From positions 1 through 64,000 of the forward strand of contig NZ_JAFBFH010000012.1 in assembly GCF_016909185.1 (NCBI RefSeq): a stretch of DNA of 64,000 bases, written 5' to 3'. Position numbers and translations under genes: made by a program. The notes below the pieces were generated by a model. The model searched no databases. It worked only from the letters and a program-made list of their open reading frames with translations, and had not been told where the DNA came from. This DNA is from Siminovitchia thermophila (lineage in GTDB: Bacteria > Bacillota > Bacilli > Bacillales > Bacillaceae_C). Shown piece after piece: positions 1 through 8,680 of this stretch (position 1 is its first letter; each line of letters starts with the position of its first letter).

Positions 1-215
1 ATTTTACCTTGAACTCTTGGAGTGGGGGCTTACTGCCAGTTAATGCGGGATAAAGTGAAACTTCAATCAGAGGAATTTTTTGTCCGCTGATTGTTAGTTG
101 AACCAATCGGGCGTTTACTGGCAGTTGCTCACCCCGCCACATCTTCGTTTTATTTTTTTGAATCGAGTGTCTTGCTGCCGATTCAGGCGGGAAAGTTGAA
201 ACGAGTTACTCGTTC
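1..215 (+). repeat. Divergent partial copy of dispersed structured repeat (copy F)
   Basis: The stretch GCGGGATAAAGTGAAAC near 42 and TTAGTTGAACCAATCGGGC near 90-110 match the repeat family seen at 12.2, 20.5, 28.1, 43.1 and 60.8 kb. The copy is diverged: the first hairpin is CAATCAG/CTGATTG instead of CATTCAG/CTGAATG, and the long-stem arms read ACTGGCAGT and ACTGCCAGT instead of AGGTGCCGT and ACGGCACCT. Traces of a second unit end near 200 (GGCGGGAAAGTTGAAAC). The left part lies outside the window. No gene is seen here. Confidence 0.75.
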
Positions 216-230
216 ATCCAGTTCAGCTTG

Positions 231-1007
231 TTATTTTCCTTGGTATACAGGCTTTCTTTTTTCACTGAATGCCTGAAGGGCTTCCAGTCTGTCTTCTGTC
301 GGGATCGTCAATTCATAGGCTTTTCTCTCGATTTCAAGCCCGGTGGCAAGATCGGCATTCATCCCCGTTTTAACGGCATATTTCGCCTGCTGGACGGCAA
401 TCGGGCCATTAGCCAAAATCGCATTTGCCAATTCTCTTGCGGCTTCCATAACCCTTTCCTTTTCCACCGCTTTCGTTACCACTCCATATGTAACAGCATC
501 TTCACCCGAAAATCTTTTCGCCGTCAAAATTAATTCGAGCGCCTTTGCTTCACCAATCAGACGCGGCAGCCGCTGTGTCCCGCCGGCCCCCGGTATGATG
601 GCAAGGCTTGTTTCCGTCAGACCCATCAACGCCTCTTTGGCAGCGATCCGGAAATCGCAAGCAAGCGCCAGCTCCATCCCTCCGCCAAATGCATGTCCAT
701 TCATGGCGGCAATGGTCGGCTGTGGAAGTTGTTCAACCGCCTGAAACACTTTTCCTATTTTATAGACATTGCGGCGCACTTGCTCTTCTGAGAGTGTTTT
801 TCTTTCTTTCAAATCTGCTCCAACGCTGAATGCTTTGTCACCTGCTCCCCGAAACACAATGACTCTGGCGTCCTTGTCCATTCTCAATGATTCAATTGTT
901 TCTTCAAGCTGGCACAGCGTTTCATAATTAAATGCGTTCAAAGAATCCGGCCGGTTAATCGTAATGGTTGCGATAAAGTTCTCCACATGACAAACAATAT
1001 TTCCCAT
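231..1007 (-). CDS. Enoyl-CoA hydratase/isomerase (crotonase family)
   Basis: 258-residue crotonase-fold protein that should hydrate 2-enoyl-CoA thioesters in fatty-acid or branched-chain acid breakdown in the cytosol. The oxyanion-hole segments AFSVGADLKE (59-68) and GHAFGGGMELA (104-114) are visible. Both hydratase glutamates are present, E112 in GGGMELA and E132 in TETSLAIIPGAGG, so hydration rather than only isomerisation is likely. The start is the ATG at 1007 because AAAGGAGAG lies 8 nt upstream; an upstream in-frame ATG at 1040 has no ribosome site. It is the last gene of a run yhfI-lplJ-this gene. Similar to B. subtilis YhaR/YngF types; the exact substrate cannot be read from sequence. 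Confidence 0.85.
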   Translation of the reverse strand: MGNIVCHVENFIATITINRPDSLNAFNYETLCQLEETIESLRMDKDARVIVFRGAGDKAFSVGADLKERKTLSEEQVRRNVYKIGKVFQAVEQLPQPTIAAMNGHAFGGGMELALACDFRIAAKEALMGLTETSLAIIPGAGGTQRLPRLIGEAKALELILTAKRFSGEDAVTYGVVTKAVEKERVMEAARELANAILANGPIAVQQAKYAVKTGMNADLATGLEIERKAYELTIPTEDRLEALQAFSEKRKPVYQGK

Positions 1008-1083
1008 TTTATTCCTCTCCTTTGGAAGATCTTTTAGCATTTTTTATTTTTAGGAACAAATTTAAAGCATCTATCATCAAAAG

Positions 1084-2073
1084 CTAATAAATTAAATTGA
1101 CGATTTCCTCTTTCGTCACATTTCCGAAATAATGGGAGACATCGATCCCCGCCAGCGCTCTTTCGATATCGGCTCGTTCATAGCGTGTTCCGATCAAACG
1201 GCTTTCTATTTCGGCTACATCTCCAACACCGAAAAAGTCGCCAAATATTTTACATTGCGAGATGACTCCTTTCGTTACATCGAGGCGGAATTCAACCAGG
1301 CCAACCGGGAATCTGCGGGAATGCTGGATATTACACTGAGGGGACTTTCCAAAGTTCCAATCCCAACTCTTGTAGCGTTTTTCAGAGATTTCATGGATCT
1401 TTTGCCAGTCATCCTCGGTTAGCTTATATTCCGGAATCTCGTCTACCCCTTCAAAAATATGCCGAAGCAGTAATTGCCTAAACGCTTCAATCGTCATTTC
1501 TTCCGTTAAGAACTCAGAGATGTTGGCCACCCGGCTTCGAATCGACTTAATGCCTTTGGATTCTATTTTATCTTTTCTTACTTTTAAAGCCGATACGACG
1601 TTTTCAATTTCCGAGTCAAACATAAGCGTTCCATGGCTGAACATCCTGCCCCTGGTTGCGAATTGGGCATTTCCCGAGACTTTTCTCCCCTCAACGAGAA
1701 TATCATTTCTTCCTTTCATCTCCGCTTTCACCCCGATTTTATCCAGGGCCTGAATGACAGGCTGTACGAACTTTTGAAAGTTCATGAAGCTGTCGCCATC
1801 ATCTTTTGTAATAAAGCTGAAGTTCAAATTGCCGAGATCGTGGTAAACGGCTCCTCCCCCGGATAGCCTGCGGACGACATGAATACCGTTTTTTTCTACA
1901 TACTCCGTATTGATTTCCTCGATGGTATTTTGGTTTTTTCCAATAATGATGGAAGGTTCATTGATATAAAATAATAAATATGTATTGTCCGCATCCAAAT
2001 GCTTGAGCGCATATTCCTCGATTGCCAAATTAATGCGCGGATCCGTAATCCCGTTGTTATCAATAAAAAGCAT
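1084..2073 (-). CDS. lplJ: Lipoate-protein ligase LplJ
   Basis: 329-residue lipoate-protein ligase that activates free lipoate with ATP and attaches it to lipoyl domains of 2-oxoacid dehydrogenases and GcvH. The N-terminus (MLFIDNNGITDPRINLAIEE) is typical of the Bacillus enzyme. The lipoate-binding motif RRLSGGGAVYHD is at 68-79 and the lysine that contacts lipoyl-AMP follows in GRKVSGNAQ (129-137). Length matches the family. The start has a GGAAAGGAAGG site just upstream. It lies 25 nt behind yhfI and 76 nt ahead of the enoyl-CoA hydratase on the same strand, the order also known for yhfI-lplJ (yhfJ) in B. subtilis. Confidence 0.93.
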   Translation of the reverse strand: MLFIDNNGITDPRINLAIEEYALKHLDADNTYLLFYINEPSIIIGKNQNTIEEINTEYVEKNGIHVVRRLSGGGAVYHDLGNLNFSFITKDDGDSFMNFQKFVQPVIQALDKIGVKAEMKGRNDILVEGRKVSGNAQFATRGRMFSHGTLMFDSEIENVVSALKVRKDKIESKGIKSIRSRVANISEFLTEEMTIEAFRQLLLRHIFEGVDEIPEYKLTEDDWQKIHEISEKRYKSWDWNFGKSPQCNIQHSRRFPVGLVEFRLDVTKGVISQCKIFGDFFGVGDVAEIESRLIGTRYERADIERALAGIDVSHYFGNVTKEEIVNLIY

Positions 2074-2098
2074 TTTTTCCTTTCCTTCCTTTCCAATT

Positions 2099-2845
2099 TT
2101 ATAACGAAACAGTGAGTCCTTCTTGGGCGATGAGAATGTCCCCCCTGTATTGTTCCCCTGCTTCTGTTTTAAGTTGATTCAAGTTTCCATAGTGCGGAAG
2201 ATGCGTCAAAATCAGCTTCCCCACTTTTGCCATGTTTGCCACACGTCCTGCCTCTTCACTCGTCATATGCCCCGCGGCTGTTCCATCCATCCCTTTATAA
2301 AAATTGGACTCCGCCAATAATACGTCGGCATCCTTGGAAAATTCGGCCAACTCTTCAAAAAATGCGGTGTCCCCCGTGTACACAAGCGTCTTTCCGCCAG
2401 CTTCAATCCTCATGCCATAGCAAGGAACAGGGTGCTTCGTTTTAAAGAAGACAATGGAGAAGGGCCCAATATGCAATAGTTGATCCGATTCATAGGGAAT
2501 GCCTTTCATGACATCTTTATAGGATAGCTTGTCAAATTCGGCCTCATTTTGGCCGTGCCCATAGACGGGAAGGCATCCGTCGTATTGATGAATGAATTTT
2601 GCAACGTAAAGTGCATGTTGGGTAACGCCGATATCCGCTATATGATCGGGATGATAGTGTGAAAGTACGATGGCATCCAGTTTCTCTGGCGGAATCATCA
2701 TTTGCAACTTTGACAGGACGGCACTACCGCAATCAAGCAGCAAGTAATAGTTATCATACTTCAACAAATAGCCGGAGCTTGCTTCCCCCCCTTTCGGATA
2801 GCCGCCCCAGCAGCCCAATACAGACAGTTCCAATTGATTCACCAC
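2099..2845 (-). CDS. yhfI: Metallo-beta-lactamase-fold hydrolase YhfI
   Basis: 248-residue MBL-fold metal hydrolase of the RNase Z/YhfI branch. The metal-binding signature SHYHPDH (62-68) gives the first zinc ligands; a later GDT (VYTGDTAFFEE) and a C-terminal LTHLPHYG supply further ligands. No signal peptide is seen, so it is cytosolic. The start is a GTG at 2845 (a second GTG follows directly); the ribosome site upstream is weak, so the first residues are uncertain. It is first in a three-gene run with lplJ and an enoyl-CoA hydratase and is divergent from yhfH. The substrate is unknown. Confidence 0.85.
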   Translation of the reverse strand: MVNQLELSVLGCWGGYPKGGEASSGYLLKYDNYYLLLDCGSAVLSKLQMMIPPEKLDAIVLSHYHPDHIADIGVTQHALYVAKFIHQYDGCLPVYGHGQNEAEFDKLSYKDVMKGIPYESDQLLHIGPFSIVFFKTKHPVPCYGMRIEAGGKTLVYTGDTAFFEELAEFSKDADVLLAESNFYKGMDGTAAGHMTSEEAGRVANMAKVGKLILTHLPHYGNLNQLKTEAGEQYRGDILIAQEGLTVSL

Positions 2846-2906
2846 TTTTTTTATTTACCTTAACTATACTTGATTTCGAAAAATTTATCATGACAAAAAA
2901 TTTTTA

Positions 2907-2936
2907 TTGACAGGAAAAGCGCTGTTATAATACAAT
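2907..2936 (+). promoter_or_regulatory. Predicted sigma-A promoter of yhfH
   Basis: TTGACA at 2907-2912 and TACAAT at 2931-2936 are 18 nt apart. A start site near 2943 would give a leader of about 45 nt before yhfH. An overlapping TATAAT at 2926 is too close to this -35 box to pair with it. Confidence 0.55.
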
Positions 2937-2989
2937 ATTATTAAAGATGATCAGTTGTATAACAAAATGGAAGGAGAGGGAAACAAGTA

Positions 2990-3118
2990 ATGCTTGATAA
3001 CGTCGTAGAATTCTTTAAAAACCTGCCTCCAAAAAGATGTACGGAATGTGGAGAAACTGTATCAGAACAGCACGAGTGTTATGGAACAAAATGTGAAAAA
3101 TGCCTTGATTTTAAATAA
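2990..3118 (+). CDS. yhfH: YhfH family small zinc-ribbon-like protein
   Basis: 42-residue protein starting MLDNVVEFFKNLPPKRC. Two cysteine pairs, CTEC and CEKC, plus a lone C between them (HECYGTKC), suggest a small zinc-binding fold. This matches the short YhfH family of Bacillus, whose function is not known. AAGGAGAGGG lies about 7 nt before the ATG. It has its own promoter just upstream and a bidirectional terminator downstream, so it is monocistronic. It sits divergent from yhfI, the same neighbourhood as in B. subtilis. Confidence 0.8.
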   Translation: MLDNVVEFFKNLPPKRCTECGETVSEQHECYGTKCEKCLDFK

Positions 3119-3157
3119 TGATAGATAAAGAACTTATAAGATTTGATAACAGCAAAA

Positions 3158-3198
3158 AATCTCCTTTCATGCAGACATGAGATCGGAGATTTTTTTTC
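3158..3198. terminator. Bidirectional terminator between yhfH and the substrate-binding protein gene
   Basis: Stem AATCTCC/GGAGATT (3158-3164 with 3185-3191), T-run on the plus side and A-run on the other side, so it serves both convergent genes. Confidence 0.8.
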
Positions 3199-3204
3199 GT
3201 CCTT

Positions 3205-4197
3205 CTATTCCTCGTGAATCTCGGCGTTCCACTCCGGCTTGATTTCCATTCCGATTGTTTCAGCCACTTTTTTATTGACCATAAATAATAAGGTTTTGGG
3301 CGGCTGAGCCGGTATGTCCCCCGGATTTGCCTCCTCTGTTAATATTTTGACGGCCATTTTTCCTGCTTCATGGCCAACCTCAAAAAAGTCAACACCATAT
3401 GCGGCAAAAGCACCGCGTGGAACCGAGGCCACATCGGCTGCCAGTAACGGCACTTTTTTATCCGATGTTACGTCAGCAACCGATTCAAAAGCGGAAACGA
3501 CCGTATTATCCGTGATCACATAAAAAGCATCCACTTGATCGATGATCGACTCGGTTGCCTGTTTGACATCGGCGGTGGTTGAAACCGTCGCCTCCACTAA
3601 TTCCAACCCGTAATCATCCATTTGTTTGATCAGCTTATCAATTTGGGCCCGCGCATTTTGTTCTCCTGAATTATAAACAGTTCCGATTTTCTTCGCGTTT
3701 AATTGTTCTTTAAAAAATGTTAACGTCTCCGGAATCGAATCAGGATGGTGATGGCTCGTCCCTGTTACATTCCCGCCCGGCTTTTCCATTGATTCTACTA
3801 ATTCGGCGCCGACTGGATCAACGACAGAAGTAAACACAATCGGAATCTCGTTCGTTTTGCTTAATGCAGCCTGTGCGCTCGGCGTTGAATTGGCAAAAAT
3901 CAGATCTACATTTGCACTGACAAAGTTGGTGGCAATCGTGTCATTGGCTGTGTTGTCGCCTTGGGCATTTTGAATGTCATATTCGACATCCAGTCCCGCT
4001 TCTTCCAGGGCTTTTTGAAACCCTTCAGTGGCAAGGTTCAAAGCAGGATGCTCTTGGACTTGTGTAATGCCAATCGTATATGTTTTCCCTTTTTCTTCAT
4101 CTTTATTGGTATCTGGAGAAGCAGTGTCATTGTTGCACGCCCCTAAAATGAAGATAGCGCTCATAAAAACAAAAGCGCATTTTTTGAATGCGTTCAT
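3205..4197 (-). CDS. ABC transporter substrate-binding lipoprotein (TrpX-like)
   Basis: 330-residue lipoprotein: Lys-containing N-terminus, hydrophobic stretch and lipobox ILGAC with the lipidated Cys at 21, followed by an acidic linker and an ABC_sub_bind fold (GKTYTIGITQVQEHPALN at about 37-54, DLIFANSTPSAQAAL, VVDPVGAELVE, AAYGVDFFEVGHEAGKMA). Members of this family usually bind aromatic amino acids and sit next to a permease and an ATPase gene. Here neither is present: the neighbours are yhfH and pyrD, so it is an orphan binding protein in this window. The start is preceded by a GGGGGG site. Ligand assignment is inference. Confidence 0.8.
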   Translation of the reverse strand: MNAFKKCAFVFMSAIFILGACNNDTASPDTNKDEEKGKTYTIGITQVQEHPALNLATEGFQKALEEAGLDVEYDIQNAQGDNTANDTIATNFVSANVDLIFANSTPSAQAALSKTNEIPIVFTSVVDPVGAELVESMEKPGGNVTGTSHHHPDSIPETLTFFKEQLNAKKIGTVYNSGEQNARAQIDKLIKQMDDYGLELVEATVSTTADVKQATESIIDQVDAFYVITDNTVVSAFESVADVTSDKKVPLLAADVASVPRGAFAAYGVDFFEVGHEAGKMAVKILTEEANPGDIPAQPPKTLLFMVNKKVAETIGMEIKPEWNAEIHEE

Positions 4198-4327
4198 TTA
4201 CATCCCCCCATAAACTCCCTTAATAATAACTTTAGAAAAATATTAATTTTCAAAAATTATAATGGAGGGAATATTGACTGTCAACCTATTTTGTGATTTG
4301 GTCGATCGCAACAACCAGATATAAATA

Positions 4328-4353
4328 GAAAGCCATCAAAAAAGACGGCTTTC
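4328..4353 (-). terminator. Terminator of pyrD
   Basis: Stem GAAAGCC/GGCTTTC with an A/T-rich 3' side on the minus strand, placed just past the pyrD stop codon. Confidence 0.6.
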
Positions 4354-4361
4354 ATGTTTCG

Positions 4362-5447
4362 TTATTTTACATCGGCCCCAACCACTTCGGAAATATGGTG
4401 GATGCCGTCCCGGTCCATCAGTTCAATTAGCCTTGCGTTGATGTTTTTGGCAATGCTTGGCCCCTCATAGATCATTCCGGTATATACTTGAATAAGGCTC
4501 GCTCCCGCACGGATTTTTTCGTAAGCGTCCTCCCCGGTAAAAATACCGCCGACTCCAATAATCGGCAGTTCGTCCCCCACCTCTCGATAGATTTCTCTTA
4601 TCCAGGCGGTTGAACGTTCTTTCAGCGGCAAGCCGCTTAAACCGCCGGCCTCGGAAGCTGTGTCCCGATTTCGCAGGCCTTCCCGCGACAATGTCGTGTT
4701 CGTGGCGATAATGCCGGAAAGTCCCTCCTCTTTGGCCAAGCGGATGACATCAGACATCTGTTCATCTGCCATATCAGGGGCGACTTTTAACATAATCGGT
4801 TTCTTTTGGGCACCATTGTGTTCCAAATCTCTTTTCTTGTTTTGAATGGACGCGATTAAATGTCGGAGACTCTCTGTTTCCTGCAAGTCCCGCAAGTTCG
4901 GCGTATTGGGGGAGCTGACATTGATGACAAAATAATGTCCGTACGGATAGAGGACTTCCAAACATTTTTCATAATCACTTGCCGCGTCTTCGTTCGGGGT
5001 AATTTTGTTTTTTCCGATGTTGATTCCAATCGGTATATGAGCTTTCTCAAAATCCCGCAAGTTCTCTTTGATCCGCTCTGCTCCTTCGTTATTAAAGCCC
5101 ATTCGGTTAATGACTGCTTTGTCATCAGCAAGGCGAAATAAACGAGGTTTGTCATTCCCGGATTGAGCTTTGGGCGTAATCGTCCCTACTTCCACGAATC
5201 CGAAACCGAGTGCGGCCAGCCCGCCGTATACTTCCGCATTTTTATCAAAACCGGCAGCAAGCCCGACAGGATTGGGAAAGCTGATCCCCATTACGGTGGA
5301 TGACAGCCGGTTGTCAGCCGCACCATATATTTTTTTTAGCAGTCCGCCCCCACCCATATTTTCAGCCAGCTTTAGCAGCGCCACCGTCTTATGATGGACA
5401 TCCTCAGGGTCAAGCCGGAATAAATATTTTTTAATAAGAGGATAAAT
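4362..5447 (-). CDS. pyrD: Dihydroorotate dehydrogenase (quinone), class 2, with apparent ATT start
   Basis: Oxidises dihydroorotate to orotate in pyrimidine synthesis, passing electrons to membrane quinone. The class 2 type is shown by the membrane-associating N-terminal helix and by serine as catalytic base in NVSSPNTPNLRD (S178 by the numbering used here, close to S175 of the E. coli enzyme). FMN-site segments LAAGFDKN, GINIGKNK and GVGGIFTGEDA are present. The reading frame contains the conserved N-terminus (YPLIKKYLFRLDPEDVHHKT) upstream of the first GTG (5384), but an in-frame TGA stops the frame 3 codons before it, and the only codon at the expected start position is ATT (5447-5445), 9-10 nt after AAAGGTG. 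Starting at GTG 5384 would delete the membrane helix. B. subtilis uses a class 1B enzyme in the pyr operon instead; this gene stands alone. Confidence 0.85.
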   Translation of the reverse strand: MYPLIKKYLFRLDPEDVHHKTVALLKLAENMGGGGLLKKIYGAADNRLSSTVMGISFPNPVGLAAGFDKNAEVYGGLAALGFGFVEVGTITPKAQSGNDKPRLFRLADDKAVINRMGFNNEGAERIKENLRDFEKAHIPIGINIGKNKITPNEDAASDYEKCLEVLYPYGHYFVINVSSPNTPNLRDLQETESLRHLIASIQNKKRDLEHNGAQKKPIMLKVAPDMADEQMSDVIRLAKEEGLSGIIATNTTLSREGLRNRDTASEAGGLSGLPLKERSTAWIREIYREVGDELPIIGVGGIFTGEDAYEKIRAGASLIQVYTGMIYEGPSIAKNINARLIELMDRDGIHHISEVVGADVK

Positions 5448-5640
5448 GGCTGTTCACACCTTTCTATTGTCTCGATGCTATGTACTTGAAGAGATTCTAC
5501 CATTATACACAAAATTGCTCAATGACCTGTAATTGAATGTCTAAATTGAATAATTTCTGAACTCTTGCGTGACATAATCCTCTTTAAAAGAATCGTAGGT
5601 TATAATAAGGATAAGAAGTGCGTAAATGGAGGTATCTTTC

Positions 5641-6204
5641 TTGAGAAAATCGCTATATATCATGTTCCTGGCTGTGTTGCTCGCATTAGCTGCCTGTTCA
5701 TCCGAAAAAAAAGGGACGCCGATCGCGGACTTTAACTTTACCGATCAGGATGGGAAGCCTTTCGGCCTGAAAGATTTGGAAGGAAAAGTGTGGGTGGCCG
5801 ACTTTGTGTTTACAAATTGTACGACCGTTTGTCCGCCCATGAGTATGAATATGAGTGAACTGCAAAAAAGGGTGAAGGAAGAAAAACTGGATGACGTCCA
5901 TTTTGTTTCTTTCAGTGTGGACCCTGAAGTCGATACGCCCGAAGCATTAAAAAAATACGGAGAATCTTTTAACGCGGACTTTTCCAGGTGGCATTTTTTA
6001 ACAGGGTATACGCAAAAAGAAATTGAAGATTGGGTTCCGAAAAATTTTAAATCTGTTGTGAAGAAGCCTCGTGACGACAACCAAGTGATACATGGCGTCA
6101 GCTTTTACCTGATGAATAAAAATGGAGAAATTATCGGTGAATATCCCGGCGATAAGGATGTTCCATTCGATCAAATTATGAAAGACATTAAAAGAGCCTT
6201 GTAG
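5641..6204 (+). CDS. Sco1/SenC family copper chaperone lipoprotein
   Basis: 187-residue Sco protein (like B. subtilis YpmQ/BsSco), which delivers copper for assembly of the CuA centre of cytochrome c oxidase on the outer face of the membrane. It has a lipobox LALAAC near residue 19, the copper-binding CTTVC in FTNCTTVCPP, and the distal copper-ligand histidine in VIHGVSFYL. The thioredoxin-like fold spans the rest. The start is TTG 5641, 8 nt after GGAGG; an earlier ATG at 5626 lies in front of that site. TATAAT at 5601-5606 may be the -10 box. It is followed at once by a strong terminator and so is monocistronic. Confidence 0.9.
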   Translation: MRKSLYIMFLAVLLALAACSSEKKGTPIADFNFTDQDGKPFGLKDLEGKVWVADFVFTNCTTVCPPMSMNMSELQKRVKEEKLDDVHFVSFSVDPEVDTPEALKKYGESFNADFSRWHFLTGYTQKEIEDWVPKNFKSVVKKPRDDNQVIHGVSFYLMNKNGEIIGEYPGDKDVPFDQIMKDIKRAL

Positions 6205-6235
6205 CAGGAAAGGAGGTCCTCCTTCCTGCTTTTTT
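6204..6235 (+). terminator. Terminator of the Sco gene
   Basis: Near-perfect stem GCAGGAAAGGAGG/CTCCTTCCTGC followed by six Ts; it begins within the stop codon. Confidence 0.9.
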
Positions 6236-6257
6236 GAGGACATATATGTAGCACAAC

Positions 6258-6284
6258 AAAAGCGGCCCATTTCCGGCCGCTTTT
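6258..6284. terminator. Terminator of the hemEHY operon
   Basis: Stem AAAAGCGGCC/GGCCGCTTTT just past the hemY stop; symmetric, so it can also act on the plus strand. Confidence 0.8.
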
Positions 6285-6285
6285 A

Positions 6286-7701
6286 TTACGAGTTGATATA
6301 GGTTAACACTTTGTTCACTACCGCTTTCCCCTGGTCAATACAATCCGGAATCCCGAGTCCTTCAAACGAACTTCCTGCTATATATACCCCCGGCAAATCC
6401 TCGCTGACGATTTTGTTCATCTTTCCGACACGCTCTTTGTGCCCTATTGTGTATTGAGGCATCGCCTGTTTCCAGCGGGTAACGATCGTAAATTCGGGTT
6501 TGGCTTGTAAATCCATGATCCTTTTTAAATCATCCAATACAATCTGCTCAATTTCTTCATCCGGCAGATCAACAACGGTTTCTTCTCCGGCACGGCCAAC
6601 ATATGACCGTAAAAGCACTTTTCCGGCAGGTGTCGTATGCGGCCATTTCTTATGAGTCCATGTGCAGGCTGTGATCGTGTAATCACTGTTTCTGGAAACG
6701 ACAAAGCCGGTTCCGTCCATGTGGTCCGCCACGTCATTTGCATCAAAGGCCATCGCCACTGTCGCAACCGACGTGGAAGGAACATGCTTAAAGCTGCCGA
6801 AAAAGTCGTATTGTGGAAATAGATCGGCCAATAACATATGCGGTACTGTACAAACGACACTATCCGCTTCTATATTTTTTCCGTTATTTAAATAAACGGT
6901 ATAACCTTCTTCGTCTACTTTCCTTAAAACTTTCATGACCCGGGTCCCTTTTAGGATACTTGATGCGGGAAGCTTTTCTTCAATGGCACATACAATCGAC
7001 TGAAGCCCGCCTTTCAGTGTTTGAAAAATCCCCTGGGTTTTCGGGTTCAATGTTTTTTTCGGCGCAGATGGCGTTGTGTTCTTCATCCCCAATATTAAGC
7101 TGCGATATTTCTTCTCCACCTCGTAAAATTGGGGAAAGGTGGATTGAAGGCTTAACTGGTCGATATCCCCGGCATAAATGCCCGATAAAAGGGGTTCAAT
7201 CAGATTTTCAACGACTTCATCACCAAGCCGCCTTCTGAAAAATCTTCCCAAAGACTGGTCTCCCGAAACTTTGGAACGCGGGATGATAAAATCAGCAGCC
7301 GCTCTCATTTTTCCTTGAACCGAAAATAAATTAGTAGTGATAAAAGGGGTAATTTGTGTGGGTATCCCCATTACTGCCCCTTTCGGCATGGAATGAAGCT
7401 TATCGTTTACAAGCACGAATGACTTTCCCACTGTATTGTTGACAAGCTCTTCTTCCAATCCCACATCTTTTGCGAGTTCAGCGGCACTTTTCTTGCGTTC
7501 CAGAAATGAGTCCGGACCGCGTTCGATGATAAAACCGTCCTTATGGACTGTTTGAATTTTTCCTCCAAGCTTGTGGCTTGCTTCAACGAGTTTAATATCT
7601 ATCGGGAGCTCTTGTTCATCAATAGCCCGCTGTAAATAATACGCTGCTGTCAAACCGGTGATGCCTCCGCCGATTACAACAACTGTTTTATGACTATCCA
7701 A
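6286..7701 (-). CDS. hemY: Protoporphyrinogen/coproporphyrinogen III oxidase HemY
   Basis: 471-residue FAD flavoprotein. In Firmicutes this enzyme (also called CgoX) oxidises coproporphyrinogen III to coproporphyrin III in the coproporphyrin-dependent heme route. The dinucleotide-binding motif VIGGGITGLTAAYY is at about 9-22 and the C-terminal FAD segment YIAGSSFEGLGIPDCI is present; length equals B. subtilis HemY (470). Translation starts at TTG 7701, about 8 nt after AAGGCGG. It is the last gene of hemE-hemH-hemY (24 nt after hemH), followed by a terminator. Confidence 0.95.
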   Translation of the reverse strand: MDSHKTVVVIGGGITGLTAAYYLQRAIDEQELPIDIKLVEASHKLGGKIQTVHKDGFIIERGPDSFLERKKSAAELAKDVGLEEELVNNTVGKSFVLVNDKLHSMPKGAVMGIPTQITPFITTNLFSVQGKMRAAADFIIPRSKVSGDQSLGRFFRRRLGDEVVENLIEPLLSGIYAGDIDQLSLQSTFPQFYEVEKKYRSLILGMKNTTPSAPKKTLNPKTQGIFQTLKGGLQSIVCAIEEKLPASSILKGTRVMKVLRKVDEEGYTVYLNNGKNIEADSVVCTVPHMLLADLFPQYDFFGSFKHVPSTSVATVAMAFDANDVADHMDGTGFVVSRNSDYTITACTWTHKKWPHTTPAGKVLLRSYVGRAGEETVVDLPDEEIEQIVLDDLKRIMDLQAKPEFTIVTRWKQAMPQYTIGHKERVGKMNKIVSEDLPGVYIAGSSFEGLGIPDCIDQGKAVVNKVLTYINS

Positions 7702-7725
7702 AGCTATACCGCCTTCTTTTGCAAA

Positions 7726-8664
7726 TTAATCAACTTGTTCCAGTTTCTTTAACACAACCGTGGCCATGGCATCAATAAAGTCCGGCTGGGCATCCGGCAT
7801 GGCGGGACGGTAGTATGACGCACCAATCTCATCGGTGACAACCTTACATTCATAATCATTATCGTAAAGGACTTCCAAATGCGTCGAAACAAAACCAACA
7901 GGAATATATATATATGCCTTATATCCTTTACGTTTATGCAAATCCCTGGTTAAGTCCTGCACATCGGGGCCAAGCCATGGCTCAGGTGTATTTCCTTCAC
8001 TTTGCCAGCCCACGGCATACTCTTTCACCCCTGCTCCCTCGGCAATCAAATCGGCTGTTTCTTCCAATTGCTTCGGATAAGGGTCATTCAATTGCAATAT
8101 TTTCTCCGGGAGGCTATGAGCCGATACAATGAGACACGCCGAATGTTGCTCATCCTCAGGCATGTTTTCCAGTGTCTCTTTAACTTTCTCGACCCAATAA
8201 TCGATAAACTTAGGTTCGTTGTACCAGCTTTCCACTGACGTAATGGCCGGACCGCCAAGCTTATCGGCTTTTTCTTTCGCGCGGCTGTTGTATGACTTGA
8301 CGCTGAATGTTGAAAAATGTGGTGCCAATACGATTGAAACAGCTTCCTCAATACCGTCTTCCTTCATTTTTTCAACAGCATCTTCAATGAACGGTTCAAT
8401 ATGCTTAAGTCCAATGTAAGCCTTAAACTCAATATCTTGCTGAACTTCGTTTAACCGCTTCTCCAAACCAAAGGCCTGATCCTCGGTTATTTTGGCAAGA
8501 GGTGAAATACCTCCGATGGCCTCGTACCTTCTCCGCAAATCTTCCAATGCTTCTGGAGATGGCGGCCTGCCATGCCGAATATGTGTGTAATATCTTTCAA
8601 TATCGTCTTCGGTGTATGGAGTGCCATATGCCATTACTAGCAAACCCATTTTTTTTCCTGCCAC
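7726..8664 (-). CDS. hemH: Ferrochelatase HemH (coproporphyrin ferrochelatase)
   Basis: 312-residue cytosolic ferrochelatase (CpfC in the newer naming) that inserts iron into coproporphyrin III. The metal-site histidine lies in [10 protein letters not shown] and the acidic partner in [14 protein letters not shown], the two segments that form the active site in the B. subtilis enzyme. Length is typical (310). Start is GTG 8664 with AAAAAAGGAGCG 6-7 nt upstream. Middle gene of hemEHY, 16 nt after hemE. Confidence 0.95.
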   Translation of the reverse strand: MAGKKMGLLVMAYGTPYTEDDIERYYTHIRHGRPPSPEALEDLRRRYEAIGGISPLAKITEDQAFGLEKRLNEVQQDIEFKAYIGLKHIEPFIEDAVEKMKEDGIEEAVSIVLAPHFSTFSVKSYNSRAKEKADKLGGPAITSVESWYNEPKFIDYWVEKVKETLENMPEDEQHSACLIVSAHSLPEKILQLNDPYPKQLEETADLIAEGAGVKEYAVGWQSEGNTPEPWLGPDVQDLTRDLHKRKGYKAYIYIPVGFVSTHLEVLYDNDYECKVVTDEIGASYYRPAMPDAQPDFIDAMATVVLKKLEQVD

Positions 8665-8680
8665 GTTTTTCGCTCCTTTT

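Noticed and set aside
2926-2931. TATAAT as -10 box of yhfH
   Set aside because: Only 13 nt from TTGACA; the overlapping TACAAT at 2931 gives a proper 18-nt spacer.
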